Assembly: GCA_016841005.1 (NCBI GenBank)
Contig: JAEORG010000442.1
Span: 1 to 5,138, forward strand
Source: Candidatus Thorarchaeota archaeon
Lineage (GTDB): Archaea; Asgardarchaeota; Thorarchaeia; Thorarchaeales; Thorarchaeaceae
Direction: 5' to 3'
DNA: 5,138 bases
Shown in pieces: positions 1 through 5,138 of the stretch; positions within the stretch are counted from its first letter, which is position 1; every line of letters begins with the position of its first letter. Below the pieces are notes generated by a model, which made no database searches, had not been told where the DNA came from, and saw nothing but the letters and a program-made list of their open reading frames with translations. The position numbers were made by a program, and so were the translations under genes.

Positions 1-198
1 CTGAGCGAATGTCTTCGATGTTTCCAAAAATGCAAAAAATACTGAGGGTTGCTCGTTGAAGAAAAGGATGCCCAAGAGGACTCACAATTCGTTTGCATAT
101 TTCTGGCAATTTCTCTGCATTGCACCTACGTTTATTCTCGGGGGCACGGAATTTGCGAGCGTGTGCAGTAGGGATAGGTGGATTTTCCATCTAACACC

Positions 199-231
199 GA
201 TTCACGTGTTCAAATCACGTACGACCCACCA
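199..231 (+). other. tRNA-like 3' end (variable loop, T-arm, acceptor strand, CCA)
   Basis: Positions 204-208 (ACGTG) and 216-220 (CACGT) form a perfect 5-bp stem around the 7-base loop TTCAAAT, which is a canonical T-arm (G53, T54, T55, C56, A58, C61 all present). A 7-base acceptor 3' strand ACGACCC (221-227), an A discriminator (228) and an encoded CCA (229-231) follow in exact tRNA spacing. A C sits where C48 is expected (203). The tRNA-Ser elsewhere in the window also encodes CCA, which makes the reading consistent. I could not fold a normal D-arm, anticodon arm or perfect 5' acceptor upstream. The best partner for the acceptor is GGGTTGC at 46-52 (six of seven pairs including one G-U), which would need large or multiple introns. 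It may be an intron-rich tRNA, a split-tRNA 3' half, an attachment-site remnant or a decayed tRNA. Confidence 0.45.
202..220 (+). repeat. 19-base direct repeat, copy 1 (T-arm-like)
   Basis: The sequence TCACGTGTTCAAATCACGT occurs here and again, identically, at 1347-1365. This copy lies inside the tRNA-like 3' end. The two copies bracket a single gene (325-1326). Flanking sequence outside the 19 bases does not match between the copies. Confidence 0.7.
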
Positions 232-324
232 CTTTCTTTTCATTTCCAATCCAACTTCTCTTTAGCGTTGAGAATTCGACATCCTTTTCTGAATTCAATC
301 TAATCCAGAATGGGAGATGGTTAA

Positions 325-1326
325 TTGAACAAGGAGCAAGTAACGTCTTTTCGTAGAAAACTCACAAGCATCTGGTTTAGAAAAATTGGGATATTCTTCT
401 TTTTTGCAGCAATATTCACGTTGACATTATTCTTTTCAGGAATAATCCTAAACGACAGTTTTTTGCTCACTGTTTCAATTCCTGCTTTTCTTTTGACTCT
501 ATTAATCATAATATCTGGATTAATCCACAATTCAAGAAAATACGGTGAAACAAGGAGAAATACAAAGGAGTATTTTGACAACAAAATCGAACCAAAAGCC
601 CTAGCAAGATTGGACTCCAAAGTTTCCGCAAGAGTCACTTTATGGAATTCTATTTTTGTATCTGTTGTTATTATCTATGCACTGATCACGGAAAATTCAA
701 TCGATTTTATTGCTGCATTTTCAGTCAACCTCGTAAATCTGGTTGTATTCAATATACTATGGGGGATCTATAAACAGGGTATTGTATCTAATGATGTGCA
801 ACTAAGATTGGCAATTTTCCAATTGATGTACTTGTTTATTTTCACATATTTGGCTTGTACGATTTCAGTCGTTTTAATCTTCATAATTCTCTTGGGTGCA
901 AATCTCTATGGATGGACTCTTCTCATCAATCTAACTCTCTATCTCGCATATCTATACCTTGGTTGCTCTCTAGCCTTTTCTTACGTGTTTTTTACCAAGT
1001 TTGTACGAATACTCGATAGAAGAGAAGCAAAGGATTTGCTTAAAGAGCGGCCAGAAGACTTAGAGCAATATATTGAAGCAGCAACAGCGCTTAGCAGTTA
1101 TTATTCCTCGATTCCAATAGCGATAATGGTATTCTCAGTGAATGCTTTATTATCAATTCTTTTTATTTTTCCAGCTCTTTTGGCATTTGTAGTTGCATTA
1201 CTCTCCTTGGCAGATACTTTAGTATTGTATATTTGTGTGGTTCTATTTGCAATAGTAGCAATACTAGGCATTTTGTGGGAATCTATGGACAAAATACTCG
1301 TTTCTTCGGATGAAAAGCACGATTGA
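325..1326 (+). CDS. polytopic membrane protein of unknown function
   Basis: I do not recognise this 333-residue protein. It is strongly hydrophobic, with about eight probable membrane segments near residues 20-42, 46-68, 106-122, 127-147, 163-191, 197-226, 262-290 and 293-318. Two charged stretches break the pattern: a basic/acidic loop at about 69-105 and a soluble segment at about 228-258 with the run DRREAKDLLKERPEDLEQY. The N-terminus is short and basic, which suggests it lies in the cytoplasm. No catalytic motif, nucleotide-binding loop or transporter signature is visible. The start is TTG at 325: GGAG at 313-316 lies eight bases upstream, and an in-frame ATG at 310 runs into a stop at 322. 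It is flanked by two copies of a T-arm-like 19-mer and ends facing the DUF457 gene. It could be an accessory gene acquired with those repeats; that is inference. Confidence 0.75.
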   Translation: MNKEQVTSFRRKLTSIWFRKIGIFFFFAAIFTLTLFFSGIILNDSFLLTVSIPAFLLTLLIIISGLIHNSRKYGETRRNTKEYFDNKIEPKALARLDSKVSARVTLWNSIFVSVVIIYALITENSIDFIAAFSVNLVNLVVFNILWGIYKQGIVSNDVQLRLAIFQLMYLFIFTYLACTISVVLIFIILLGANLYGWTLLINLTLYLAYLYLGCSLAFSYVFFTKFVRILDRREAKDLLKERPEDLEQYIEAATALSSYYSSIPIAIMVFSVNALLSILFIFPALLAFVVALLSLADTLVLYICVVLFAIVAILGILWESMDKILVSSDEKHD

Positions 1327-1345
1327 CTGAATATACAGTGCGGTG

Positions 1346-1368
1346 GTCACGTGTTCAAATCACGTGAT
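1346..1368 (+). repeat. direct repeat copy 2 within a hairpin between convergent genes
   Basis: Bases 1347-1365 repeat the 19-mer found at 202-220. Here the stem is longer: TCACGTG (1347-1353) pairs with CACGTGA (1361-1367), giving seven Watson-Crick pairs around TTCAAAT, with a possible extra G-T pair at 1346/1368. The bases GGTC before the stem look like a tRNA variable loop, but no acceptor strand or CCA follows. Sequence after it is T-rich, and it sits in the 74-base gap between two converging genes. It could therefore also work as a transcription terminator hairpin. A second attachment-site-like copy or decayed tRNA is the alternative. Confidence 0.55.
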
Positions 1369-1400
1369 GTTTAATCTTCTACCTCGCATTGATTAACAGT

Positions 1401-2102
1401 CTACCTTGAAAGTCTACTAATTATCGGATTAGCCGTATAAAGCACATCCAGCATACCCAAGGATCCAAGAATAGCCCATAATAGAACGATGAACGAGGGA
1501 GTTGCTATGTATACAATGGCTGTGAGAATGCCATATGTGACGATGAATGCTGATAGAAGACTATACTCACTCTTTTTTCCAGTGCTTGTCTGACTCGAAT
1601 AGGTTTTGCCGCCAGGAAATCTCCATCGTACTCCTGATTTTGTGAAGCTGTCTTCAACCAAATGCATTAGAAAACCAAAGGGCAATCCGATCCATACAAT
1701 CCAAACCCAAATAGACGTTTCTAAGGGAAGAAGCATCACATATGTTGAATATAGAAATATGATAGCTATCGGGATTGCAAAGAAAATCGTTGCGAGAAAG
1801 CAACCAATAAACGAGTGTAGATAACCGCGGTGTTGCTCTCGATATTCGTCAGAGCGAGTTCTCAAAATCCGCGTCATTGGTTTATAGAATAGGTATTTTC
1901 CAAAAAGACCGATTGGCCGCCAATACCCATGCATCACCTTGGCATCTGAAGCGTCTACGTCGGGTAGCAAGCAACCCAGCAATACGCCTCCGAGGACATA
2001 AGCTATCACTTCAATCATAGCATCTGGTGCCATACTATACAGAGTCCAGATAGTGGGCAGACTAATCATGAATGAAGCTGTCAGATGTGATTCCCCTCTC
2101 AT
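1401..2102 (-). CDS. DUF457/YdjM-family membrane-bound metal-dependent hydrolase
   Basis: The 233-residue protein carries the hallmark residues of the YdjM/DUF457 family, predicted inner-membrane metal-dependent hydrolases: an N-terminal His (H6 in SHLTASF), LLPDVD at 45-50, HRGYLHS at 91-97, and HLVEDSFTKSG at 147-157 supplying a further His and Asp. These His and Asp residues are the expected metal ligands and all are present, so the enzyme is probably active. The natural substrate of the family is not settled. The metal residues lie at the edges of membrane segments near 8-24, 31-46, 97-120, 128-146, 180-200 and 203-220. The length is ordinary for the family. The start is ATG at 2102 with GTGGTG about ten bases upstream, a plausible archaeal ribosome site. 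It is transcribed toward the membrane protein at 325-1326 and away from the metallopeptidase at 2392, so it is likely monocistronic. Confidence 0.88.
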   Translation of the reverse strand: MRGESHLTASFMISLPTIWTLYSMAPDAMIEVIAYVLGGVLLGCLLPDVDASDAKVMHGYWRPIGLFGKYLFYKPMTRILRTRSDEYREQHRGYLHSFIGCFLATIFFAIPIAIIFLYSTYVMLLPLETSIWVWIVWIGLPFGFLMHLVEDSFTKSGVRWRFPGGKTYSSQTSTGKKSEYSLLSAFIVTYGILTAIVYIATPSFIVLLWAILGSLGMLDVLYTANPIISRLSR

Positions 2103-2125
2103 AATGGATACACCACTTTACTTAG

Positions 2126-2145
2126 GTTCATGTTTGCTTATGAAC
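2126..2145 (-). promoter_or_regulatory. short inverted repeat upstream of the DUF457 gene
   Basis: GTTCAT (2126-2131) and ATGAAC (2140-2145) form a perfect 6-bp inverted repeat with an 8-base spacer, 24 bases upstream of the DUF457 start codon. Read on the minus strand, the region around 2137-2145 (TTCATAAG) could serve as a weak TATA-like element with a start site near 2115. An operator or promoter is plausible from position only. A 6-bp repeat of this kind can arise by chance. Confidence 0.25.
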
Positions 2146-2391
2146 ATGTCATCAAATCTCCCCATTCCACCCGCTACCACCAATCTGCAGGGCCTGGAGG
2201 AAGGAAACTTCTTGGAATTCAGTGACCTCAAGGCATTCAAGCTGGACGAATTTAAGCACCTATTACTTTCGGTAATGTAGGATAGACATTCAGAGGATAG
2301 CTTTTGCTTGGATTCTTCTTTGTATACGTACACTTTCAACTGCCTTAACCTTCTATCTCGGAAGTGCCGAGCTGGGCAGAGATAAGAACTT

Positions 2392-2964
2392 GTGGTGATG
2401 TTAGAAGATGTGAAGAAAAAAGAGATAGAGATGGGTGATAACCTCAAGTTTCTTACATCAATGTATGGACTGGAAGAAAAGGGGATCAAGGTTCAGGTCA
2501 GTGACCGCAACTCAAAGAAAAAGTCCAGAGTGCTTACCCTTGGAAGATATGTGCCGTTTGGGAATAAGATATTTTTTCTAGAGGAACTGGAACCTTATTG
2601 GTTCATTCTACTTACAACCATTGTTCATGAGTATCGTCATTATCAACAGAGAAAACAGATGTTCGTTTCCCTAGGAACTATACTAGCACTTTGCATGATA
2701 TCATTGTCACTTGAGTCCTTAATATATGGTCGATATATCATCCCAGCTATCTGTGTGACCATTATGATTCTAGCACAGAAATACTTTGAATGGGACGCCA
2801 GAAAATGTGTGACAAGATATCTTGACGTTGAGATTCATTTTCAGGACGCTCTTGAAAAATTATTACTGGTTCAAAGGCTGGAAGATAGTGACAAAGCCAC
2901 CCGTTATTATTTCAAAGAACTTCACAGATTGATCAAAGCAATCTACCCATCACTTACAAATTGA
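2392..2964 (+). CDS. small membrane-associated zinc metallopeptidase (HEYRH motif)
   Basis: The 190-residue product has the gluzincin-type motif HEYRH at residues 79-83, preceded by a hydrophobic strand (WFILLTTIV) and followed by YQQ. Two probable membrane helices (about 91-110 and 114-130) lead directly into FEWDARK (132-138), where E133 is a good third zinc ligand. The order HExxH, transmembrane hairpin, E-x-D resembles M48-type (HtpX/Ste24) peptidases, but the protein is much shorter and lacks their N-terminal helices, so I stop at a predicted minimal membrane metallopeptidase. The N-terminal 70 residues are soluble and basic, and the C-terminal 50 are helical. The start is uncertain: GTG at 2392, ATG at 2398 (preceded by GTGGTG) and ATG at 2431 are all in frame and leave the motif intact. 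A GTATAC at 2322-2327 could be part of its promoter. It stands 198 bases before the HD-domain gene, so cotranscription is doubtful. Confidence 0.8.
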   Translation: MVMLEDVKKKEIEMGDNLKFLTSMYGLEEKGIKVQVSDRNSKKKSRVLTLGRYVPFGNKIFFLEELEPYWFILLTTIVHEYRHYQQRKQMFVSLGTILALCMISLSLESLIYGRYIIPAICVTIMILAQKYFEWDARKCVTRYLDVEIHFQDALEKLLLVQRLEDSDKATRYYFKELHRLIKAIYPSLTN

Positions 2965-2990
2965 TTTCTTCAATGGGATGACTAGTGGTG

Positions 2991-3034
2991 ATGTTGGTAA
3001 TCCTGTAATATTCTAAGATTTGTATTACTAACAT
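2991..3034 (+). promoter_or_regulatory. 11-bp inverted repeat upstream of the HD-domain gene
   Basis: ATGTTGGTAAT (2991-3001) pairs with ATTACTAACAT (3024-3034) through 11 positions, one of them a G-T pair, across a 22-base AT-rich centre. It lies just downstream of the metallopeptidase stop (2964) and ends about ten bases before a TATA-like box for the next gene. The position suits either a binding site for a dimeric regulator acting on that promoter or a terminator hairpin for the upstream gene. No T-run follows directly, which favours the first. Function is inferred from position only. Confidence 0.45.
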
Positions 3035-3040
3035 TTCATC

Positions 3041-3050
3041 GAAGTATAAA
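3041..3050 (+). promoter_or_regulatory. TATA/BRE-like promoter of the HD-domain gene
   Basis: GAAGTATAAA has the purine-rich lead typical of an archaeal BRE followed by TATAAA. A start site about 25 bases downstream (near 3072) would give a leader of roughly 90 bases before the ATG at 3163. No stronger candidate is visible in the 198-base gap. Confidence 0.4.
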
Positions 3051-3146
3051 GAATTGAGAATATACTCTACTCAAGACTCTCTCAGAAGAAGCGAACTGTA
3101 GAAAACATACGAAATATCAAAAGGTAATGCACTTCTAACTGGAATA

Positions 3147-3152
3147 GGAGGA
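3147..3152 (+). promoter_or_regulatory. strong Shine-Dalgarno site of the HD-domain gene
   Basis: AGGAGG ends ten bases before the ATG at 3163. It is the best ribosome-binding site in the window and fixes the start of the gene that follows. Confidence 0.7.
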
Positions 3153-3162
3153 GATGTGAATA

Positions 3163-4518
3163 ATGGATCTTAATTGGATGAGCGTTCTTTTTTTTCTTGA
3201 GAATTTTAAAACCAATACTTGGATTACGCCTACTGATGTATCGAAAGTTATCATGAAAGTCGACAAAGAGTATTTTGATCCTAAGATGATAACTGGGTTA
3301 ATGCATTTCATGACATTAGATCGTTACAAGGCTGAAAAATATCATGGAGAGGAAATCATGTGGGTGACAAAAGACGATGACTCGAATATCAAATTCATGA
3401 AACTCACCTTGAAAGATGCTTTTGCGGGACCAGAAAATGAAACGAACTTTTCCTATGAAAGGTGGTTAGAGAGATACGAAAAAGGAGTAGGAAGAAAGCA
3501 ATTTGTTTCAGATCGAGATGTGAAGTCGTCAAGATATCCACCTCATGTCATTTATCATTCATTCGAATATAGAGGTGAACTAATTGAAGAAAGGAAACCT
3601 GACTATCCTGGAAAGAAATCTTTGGAGAGAATAAGAGATATTGAAACCAACATTGATGAATGGGTAAAAGAAACTCGAAGCTTGTTATGTTCGCATTTGG
3701 AAGGTCATGAAAAGGTCAAATTAGTACTACTCAAAACAATTGATTCTCCTAAATTTCAAGAAATCTATGAAGAAGTACAGACCGAGGTCATAGAGAAGAA
3801 GCTCCATACGAGACATGATACCATCCATGTATTGCGCGTCACAATGTTGGCAGTCCAGCTTTGTATCGAACTCTGGAAGAAACATCAGGAATTATTCAAG
3901 CTGAAGAAATACGAACTAAGTGATGTGTTACTAGTAATAGGTCTTGCATGTCTCTGGCATGACTGTGGATACTCAGAGGTGGGAAGTCTTGAAGAAAAAC
4001 ATCCCAAGAGATCTTGGGAAAAGGCAAGATATTACATTGATAAATCACTCGACGAGTATGGAATTTCGGAGGAGAACAAGGGGTATTTTTTGAATGCCAT
4101 TGAGTATGCAATCCTTAATCATTCTGGAGGCAAGGGCAAGTTCGTTGAAAAGATGGAAGCTGCTATCGTGAGGGTTGCAGATGGTCTTGATTGTACTACC
4201 CATAGAATAGGAGGTAGTGGTCTGAAGGCGGACTTCAAGGAGTATTTTATTAGAGGGCAAGCACTCCATATAGGTGGGAAGGTCCCTATAAAGGATGTAA
4301 AGCTCAACTATGATGGGGAAAGGATAGTCATCTTAGTTGACACAGTTCCAGAATTCACACCTATTAATGGAGATATATTCGGATCGATTCTCTTCAATGA
4401 ACTTAATATGTTGCGTGAGGATAAGATAGATAGTCTGGGCGCTCCATTCTCTGATTTGTTCCATATCAGGGTAAAGTTAGCTGTCATGGGTGGTTTCGAT
4501 ACACAAGATCTCCCCTAA
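3163..4518 (+). CDS. winged-helix-like/HD-domain phosphohydrolase fusion
   Basis: The C-terminal half of this 451-residue protein is an HD-superfamily metal-dependent phosphohydrolase. The ligand set is complete: H222 (DTIHVLRV), H266-D267 (WHDCGY), H280 in KHPKRSWE, H320 (ILNHSGG) and D340 (VRVADGLD). An active enzyme cleaving a phosphomonoester or phosphodiester, perhaps a nucleotide, is likely; the substrate cannot be read from sequence. A beta-rich tail (about 360-445) follows, as in several archaeal HD proteins. Residues 1-70 look like a winged helix: ITPTDVSKVIMKV and the following MITGLMHFM resemble the helices of a DNA-binding fold, ending in a wing-like EEIMWVTK. Residues 85-210 are a charged, partly helical linker with no recognised motif. 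There is no signal peptide or membrane segment, so it is cytoplasmic. The start ATG is fixed by AGGAGG ten bases upstream. The inverted repeat at 2991-3034 is a candidate site for autoregulation. The HD assignment is firm; the winged helix is by eye. Confidence 0.88.
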   Translation: MDLNWMSVLFFLENFKTNTWITPTDVSKVIMKVDKEYFDPKMITGLMHFMTLDRYKAEKYHGEEIMWVTKDDDSNIKFMKLTLKDAFAGPENETNFSYERWLERYEKGVGRKQFVSDRDVKSSRYPPHVIYHSFEYRGELIEERKPDYPGKKSLERIRDIETNIDEWVKETRSLLCSHLEGHEKVKLVLLKTIDSPKFQEIYEEVQTEVIEKKLHTRHDTIHVLRVTMLAVQLCIELWKKHQELFKLKKYELSDVLLVIGLACLWHDCGYSEVGSLEEKHPKRSWEKARYYIDKSLDEYGISEENKGYFLNAIEYAILNHSGGKGKFVEKMEAAIVRVADGLDCTTHRIGGSGLKADFKEYFIRGQALHIGGKVPIKDVKLNYDGERIVILVDTVPEFTPINGDIFGSILFNELNMLREDKIDSLGAPFSDLFHIRVKLAVMGGFDTQDLP

Positions 4519-4606
4519 CCATTCTCAGAGAAAGAGAGGTAGGTATGTAGCTTTGAGGGTGATTAAACACCTGAAGGAGTTGCATGAGGATTTCTGAGAG
4601 TGTGTT

Positions 4607-4858
4607 TCAGGATACTACAAAACTCGGTGGAAAGAGTACGAAATACTCTATTACAATAGATAACAGGACACCACTGAAAACTAGTCCTTTTCCTTTACTC
4701 TGATTGGTTTCAGTGAACCAGAGAATCGCACCAATGAGGACGATGATGACACCAGAGATCTGTCCGATGAAGATGAGAAAGTCCCATATCTCAGCAAAGT
4801 ACATACCAATCATTTGTGCGAAGTTTTGAAGAGGGCTCTGCATTGTTGTTGCACTCAC
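4607..4858 (-). CDS. small two-helix membrane protein, VirB2/TrbC/CedA1-pilin-like
   Basis: This 83-residue protein has an amphipathic N-terminal segment (1-25), a first membrane helix at about 26-48 (rich in I, G and V), a short polar and basic loop (TETNQSKGKG, 49-58), and a second helix at about 59-76. Two glycine-bearing helices joined by a short positive loop, in a protein of this length, is the pattern of VirB2/TrbC conjugative pilins and of archaeal CedA1-type DNA-import pilins. There is no cleavable signal peptide I can defend, and no VirB4, VirB6 or coupling ATPase gene lies in the window, so the match is by architecture alone. It could instead be any small two-helix protein. The start is GTG at 4858; an in-frame ATG at 4843 would give 78 residues, and an in-frame stop at 4886-4888 limits extension. 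It converges on the HD gene and stands alone, with inverted repeats just upstream. Confidence 0.65.
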   Translation of the reverse strand: MSATTMQSPLQNFAQMIGMYFAEIWDFLIFIGQISGVIIVLIGAILWFTETNQSKGKGLVFSGVLLSIVIEYFVLFPPSFVVS

Positions 4859-4866
4859 TTGATAAT

Positions 4867-4920
4867 ATGATACCAGAAACAGAGGCTACAATGAATCCAG
4901 TACTCCGTTTCTGATATCAT
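4867..4920 (-). promoter_or_regulatory. 14-bp inverted repeat in the leader of the pilin-like gene
   Basis: ATGATACCAGAAAC (4867-4880) is the near-perfect inverse of GTTTCTGATATCAT (4907-4920). Thirteen of 14 positions are Watson-Crick. The odd one is C-A on the plus strand but becomes a G-U pair in minus-strand RNA, so the stem would be unbroken in the transcript of the pilin-like gene. The spacer is 26 bases, and the stem ends eight bases before the GTG start at 4858. A second smaller inverted repeat, ATCATC (4916-4921) with GATGAT (4933-4938), overlaps its outer arm. A 5'-leader structure or an operator is likely. Confidence 0.5.
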
Positions 4921-4966
4921 CTGTGGATATCTGATGATTCCTTTTGAATTCCTATTTCTTGATACT

Positions 4967-4976
4967 AAAAGAAGAA
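4967..4976 (-). terminator. T-rich terminator of tRNA-Ser
   Basis: Immediately after the encoded CCA the minus strand reads TTCTTCTTTT, a pyrimidine run of the type that ends archaeal transcription without a hairpin. Confidence 0.55.
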
Positions 4977-5065
4977 TGGCGCCGAGGACGAGATTTGAAC
5001 TCGCGCTTCACAAAGGAAACCGGTTTTCAAGACCGGCGCCGTAATCCGGGCTTGGCTACCTCGGC
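4977..5065 (-). tRNA. tRNA-Ser(UGA)
   Basis: The minus strand folds into a complete class II tRNA. The acceptor GCCGAGG (5065-5059) pairs fully with CCTCGGC (4987-4981), with G as discriminator at 4980 as expected for serine and CCA encoded at 4979-4977. The anticodon stem CCGGT/ACCGG closes a loop CTTGAAA with anticodon TGA at 5029-5027. A long variable arm (TTTC/GAAG stem) separates it from the T-arm GCGAG-TTCAAAT-CTCGT. The D-arm carries A14 and GG at 18-19. No intron is present. It reads serine UCA and related codons. An upstream TATA-like box and a downstream T-run make it an independent transcription unit. Confidence 0.97.
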
Positions 5066-5090
5066 TTGCCATTGTCACCGTTGGAAATGC

Positions 5091-5098
5091 CTTTTAAG
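5091..5098 (-). promoter_or_regulatory. TATA-like box of tRNA-Ser
   Basis: On the minus strand CTTAAAAG, preceded by purines (GAAG), is centred about 30 bases upstream of the tRNA 5' end. That places transcription start a few bases before the mature tRNA, as is usual for archaeal tRNA genes. Confidence 0.6.
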
Positions 5099-5138
5099 CT
5101 TCTTGTCGTGGGTGCCATTGGAGAATTAGCAATTGGAA

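Larger units (their letters stand above)
1..324. other. intergenic region without a convincing gene
   Basis: This stretch has no coding region I would defend. A short open frame on the plus strand (56-265) uses a rare start, has no Shine-Dalgarno sequence and has a low-complexity translation unlike a folded protein. The one structured element is the tRNA-like 3' end at 199-231, described separately. Two GAATTC hexamers (272-277 and 290-295) sit in the leader of the next gene, but I see no clear TATA box there. A GGAG-type ribosome site at 313-316 belongs to the membrane protein starting at 325. Confidence 0.5.

Noticed and set aside
189..195. TCTAA upstream of the T-arm as a CUA anticodon, suggesting tRNA-Pyl
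   Set aside because: No anticodon stem forms around it, and the canonical TTCAAAT T-loop is unlike tRNA-Pyl.
56..265. Plus-strand open frame of 69 codons in the leading intergenic region
   Set aside because: It has a rare start without a ribosome site, an unlikely composition and overlaps the tRNA-like structure.
2104..2280. A 58-codon plus-strand frame starting just outside the DUF457 start codon
   Set aside because: It has reasonable codons but no ribosome site, no recognisable domain, and its promoter would lie inside the DUF457 gene. I cannot exclude a small gene but cannot support one.
2118..2489. Minus-strand frame of 123 codons between the divergent genes
   Set aside because: It overlaps the start of the metallopeptidase gene antisense and its serine- and arginine-rich translation looks like a shadow frame.
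4523..4599. Inverted TCTCAGA/TCTGAGA and a small GGTG-ATTAAA-CACC hairpin (4558-4571) between convergent genes as terminators
   Set aside because: The first has a loop of over 60 bases and the second only four pairs; neither is followed by a clear T-run.
4944..5129. Plus-strand 61-codon frame across the tRNA
   Set aside because: It is antisense to a clear tRNA-Ser gene and is a known false-positive pattern (tRNA read-through such as RGRDLNSRFT).
1..5138. CRISPR array, insertion sequence or toxin-antitoxin pair
   Set aside because: No tandem repeat-spacer pattern, no transposase and no adjacent small two-gene unit are present.

Overview
The window looks archaeal. Start codons are mixed (TTG, GTG, ATG), TATA/BRE-like boxes sit where archaeal promoters put them, the tRNA-Ser has a T-run right after its 3' end, and the protein families are common in archaea. 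Base composition is moderately AT-rich. An Asgard archaeon (Thorarchaeia-like) is my best guess from general style, but no marker gene in the window proves it.

Layout. Positions 1-324 hold no convincing gene, but 199-231 reads like the 3' end of a tRNA (T-arm, acceptor 3' strand, CCA). A TTG-started polytopic membrane protein of unknown function follows (325-1326, +). Just after its stop, the same 19-base T-arm-like sequence recurs inside a longer hairpin (1346-1368), so this one gene is bracketed by two copies. Converging on it is a DUF457/YdjM-type membrane metal-dependent hydrolase (1401-2102, -). A gap of about 290 bases separates that gene from a divergent small membrane zinc metallopeptidase with HEYRH (2392-2964, +). 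Next comes a promoter region with an 11-bp inverted repeat directly upstream of a TATA-like box, then a 451-residue protein that appears to join an N-terminal winged-helix-like domain to an HD phosphohydrolase domain (3163-4518, +). Converging on that is an 83-residue two-helix membrane protein resembling VirB2/TrbC/CedA1-type pilins (4607-4858, -). A cluster of inverted repeats lies upstream of it. The window closes with a complete tRNA-Ser(UGA) on the minus strand with encoded CCA, its own TATA-like promoter and a T-rich terminator.

The genes do not form one obvious operon. Intergenic gaps are wide and orientations alternate, so most genes are probably transcribed singly. Four of the five proteins are membrane proteins or have membrane segments, and two of the five carry recognisable metal-hydrolase signatures plus one a metallopeptidase motif. 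Tandem tRNA-like signals and lone accessory genes suggest a variable, tRNA-associated neighbourhood rather than a conserved housekeeping cluster. The points most worth checking are the duplicated T-arm sequence, the pilin-like small protein with its upstream repeats, and the wHTH-HD fusion with its possible operator.
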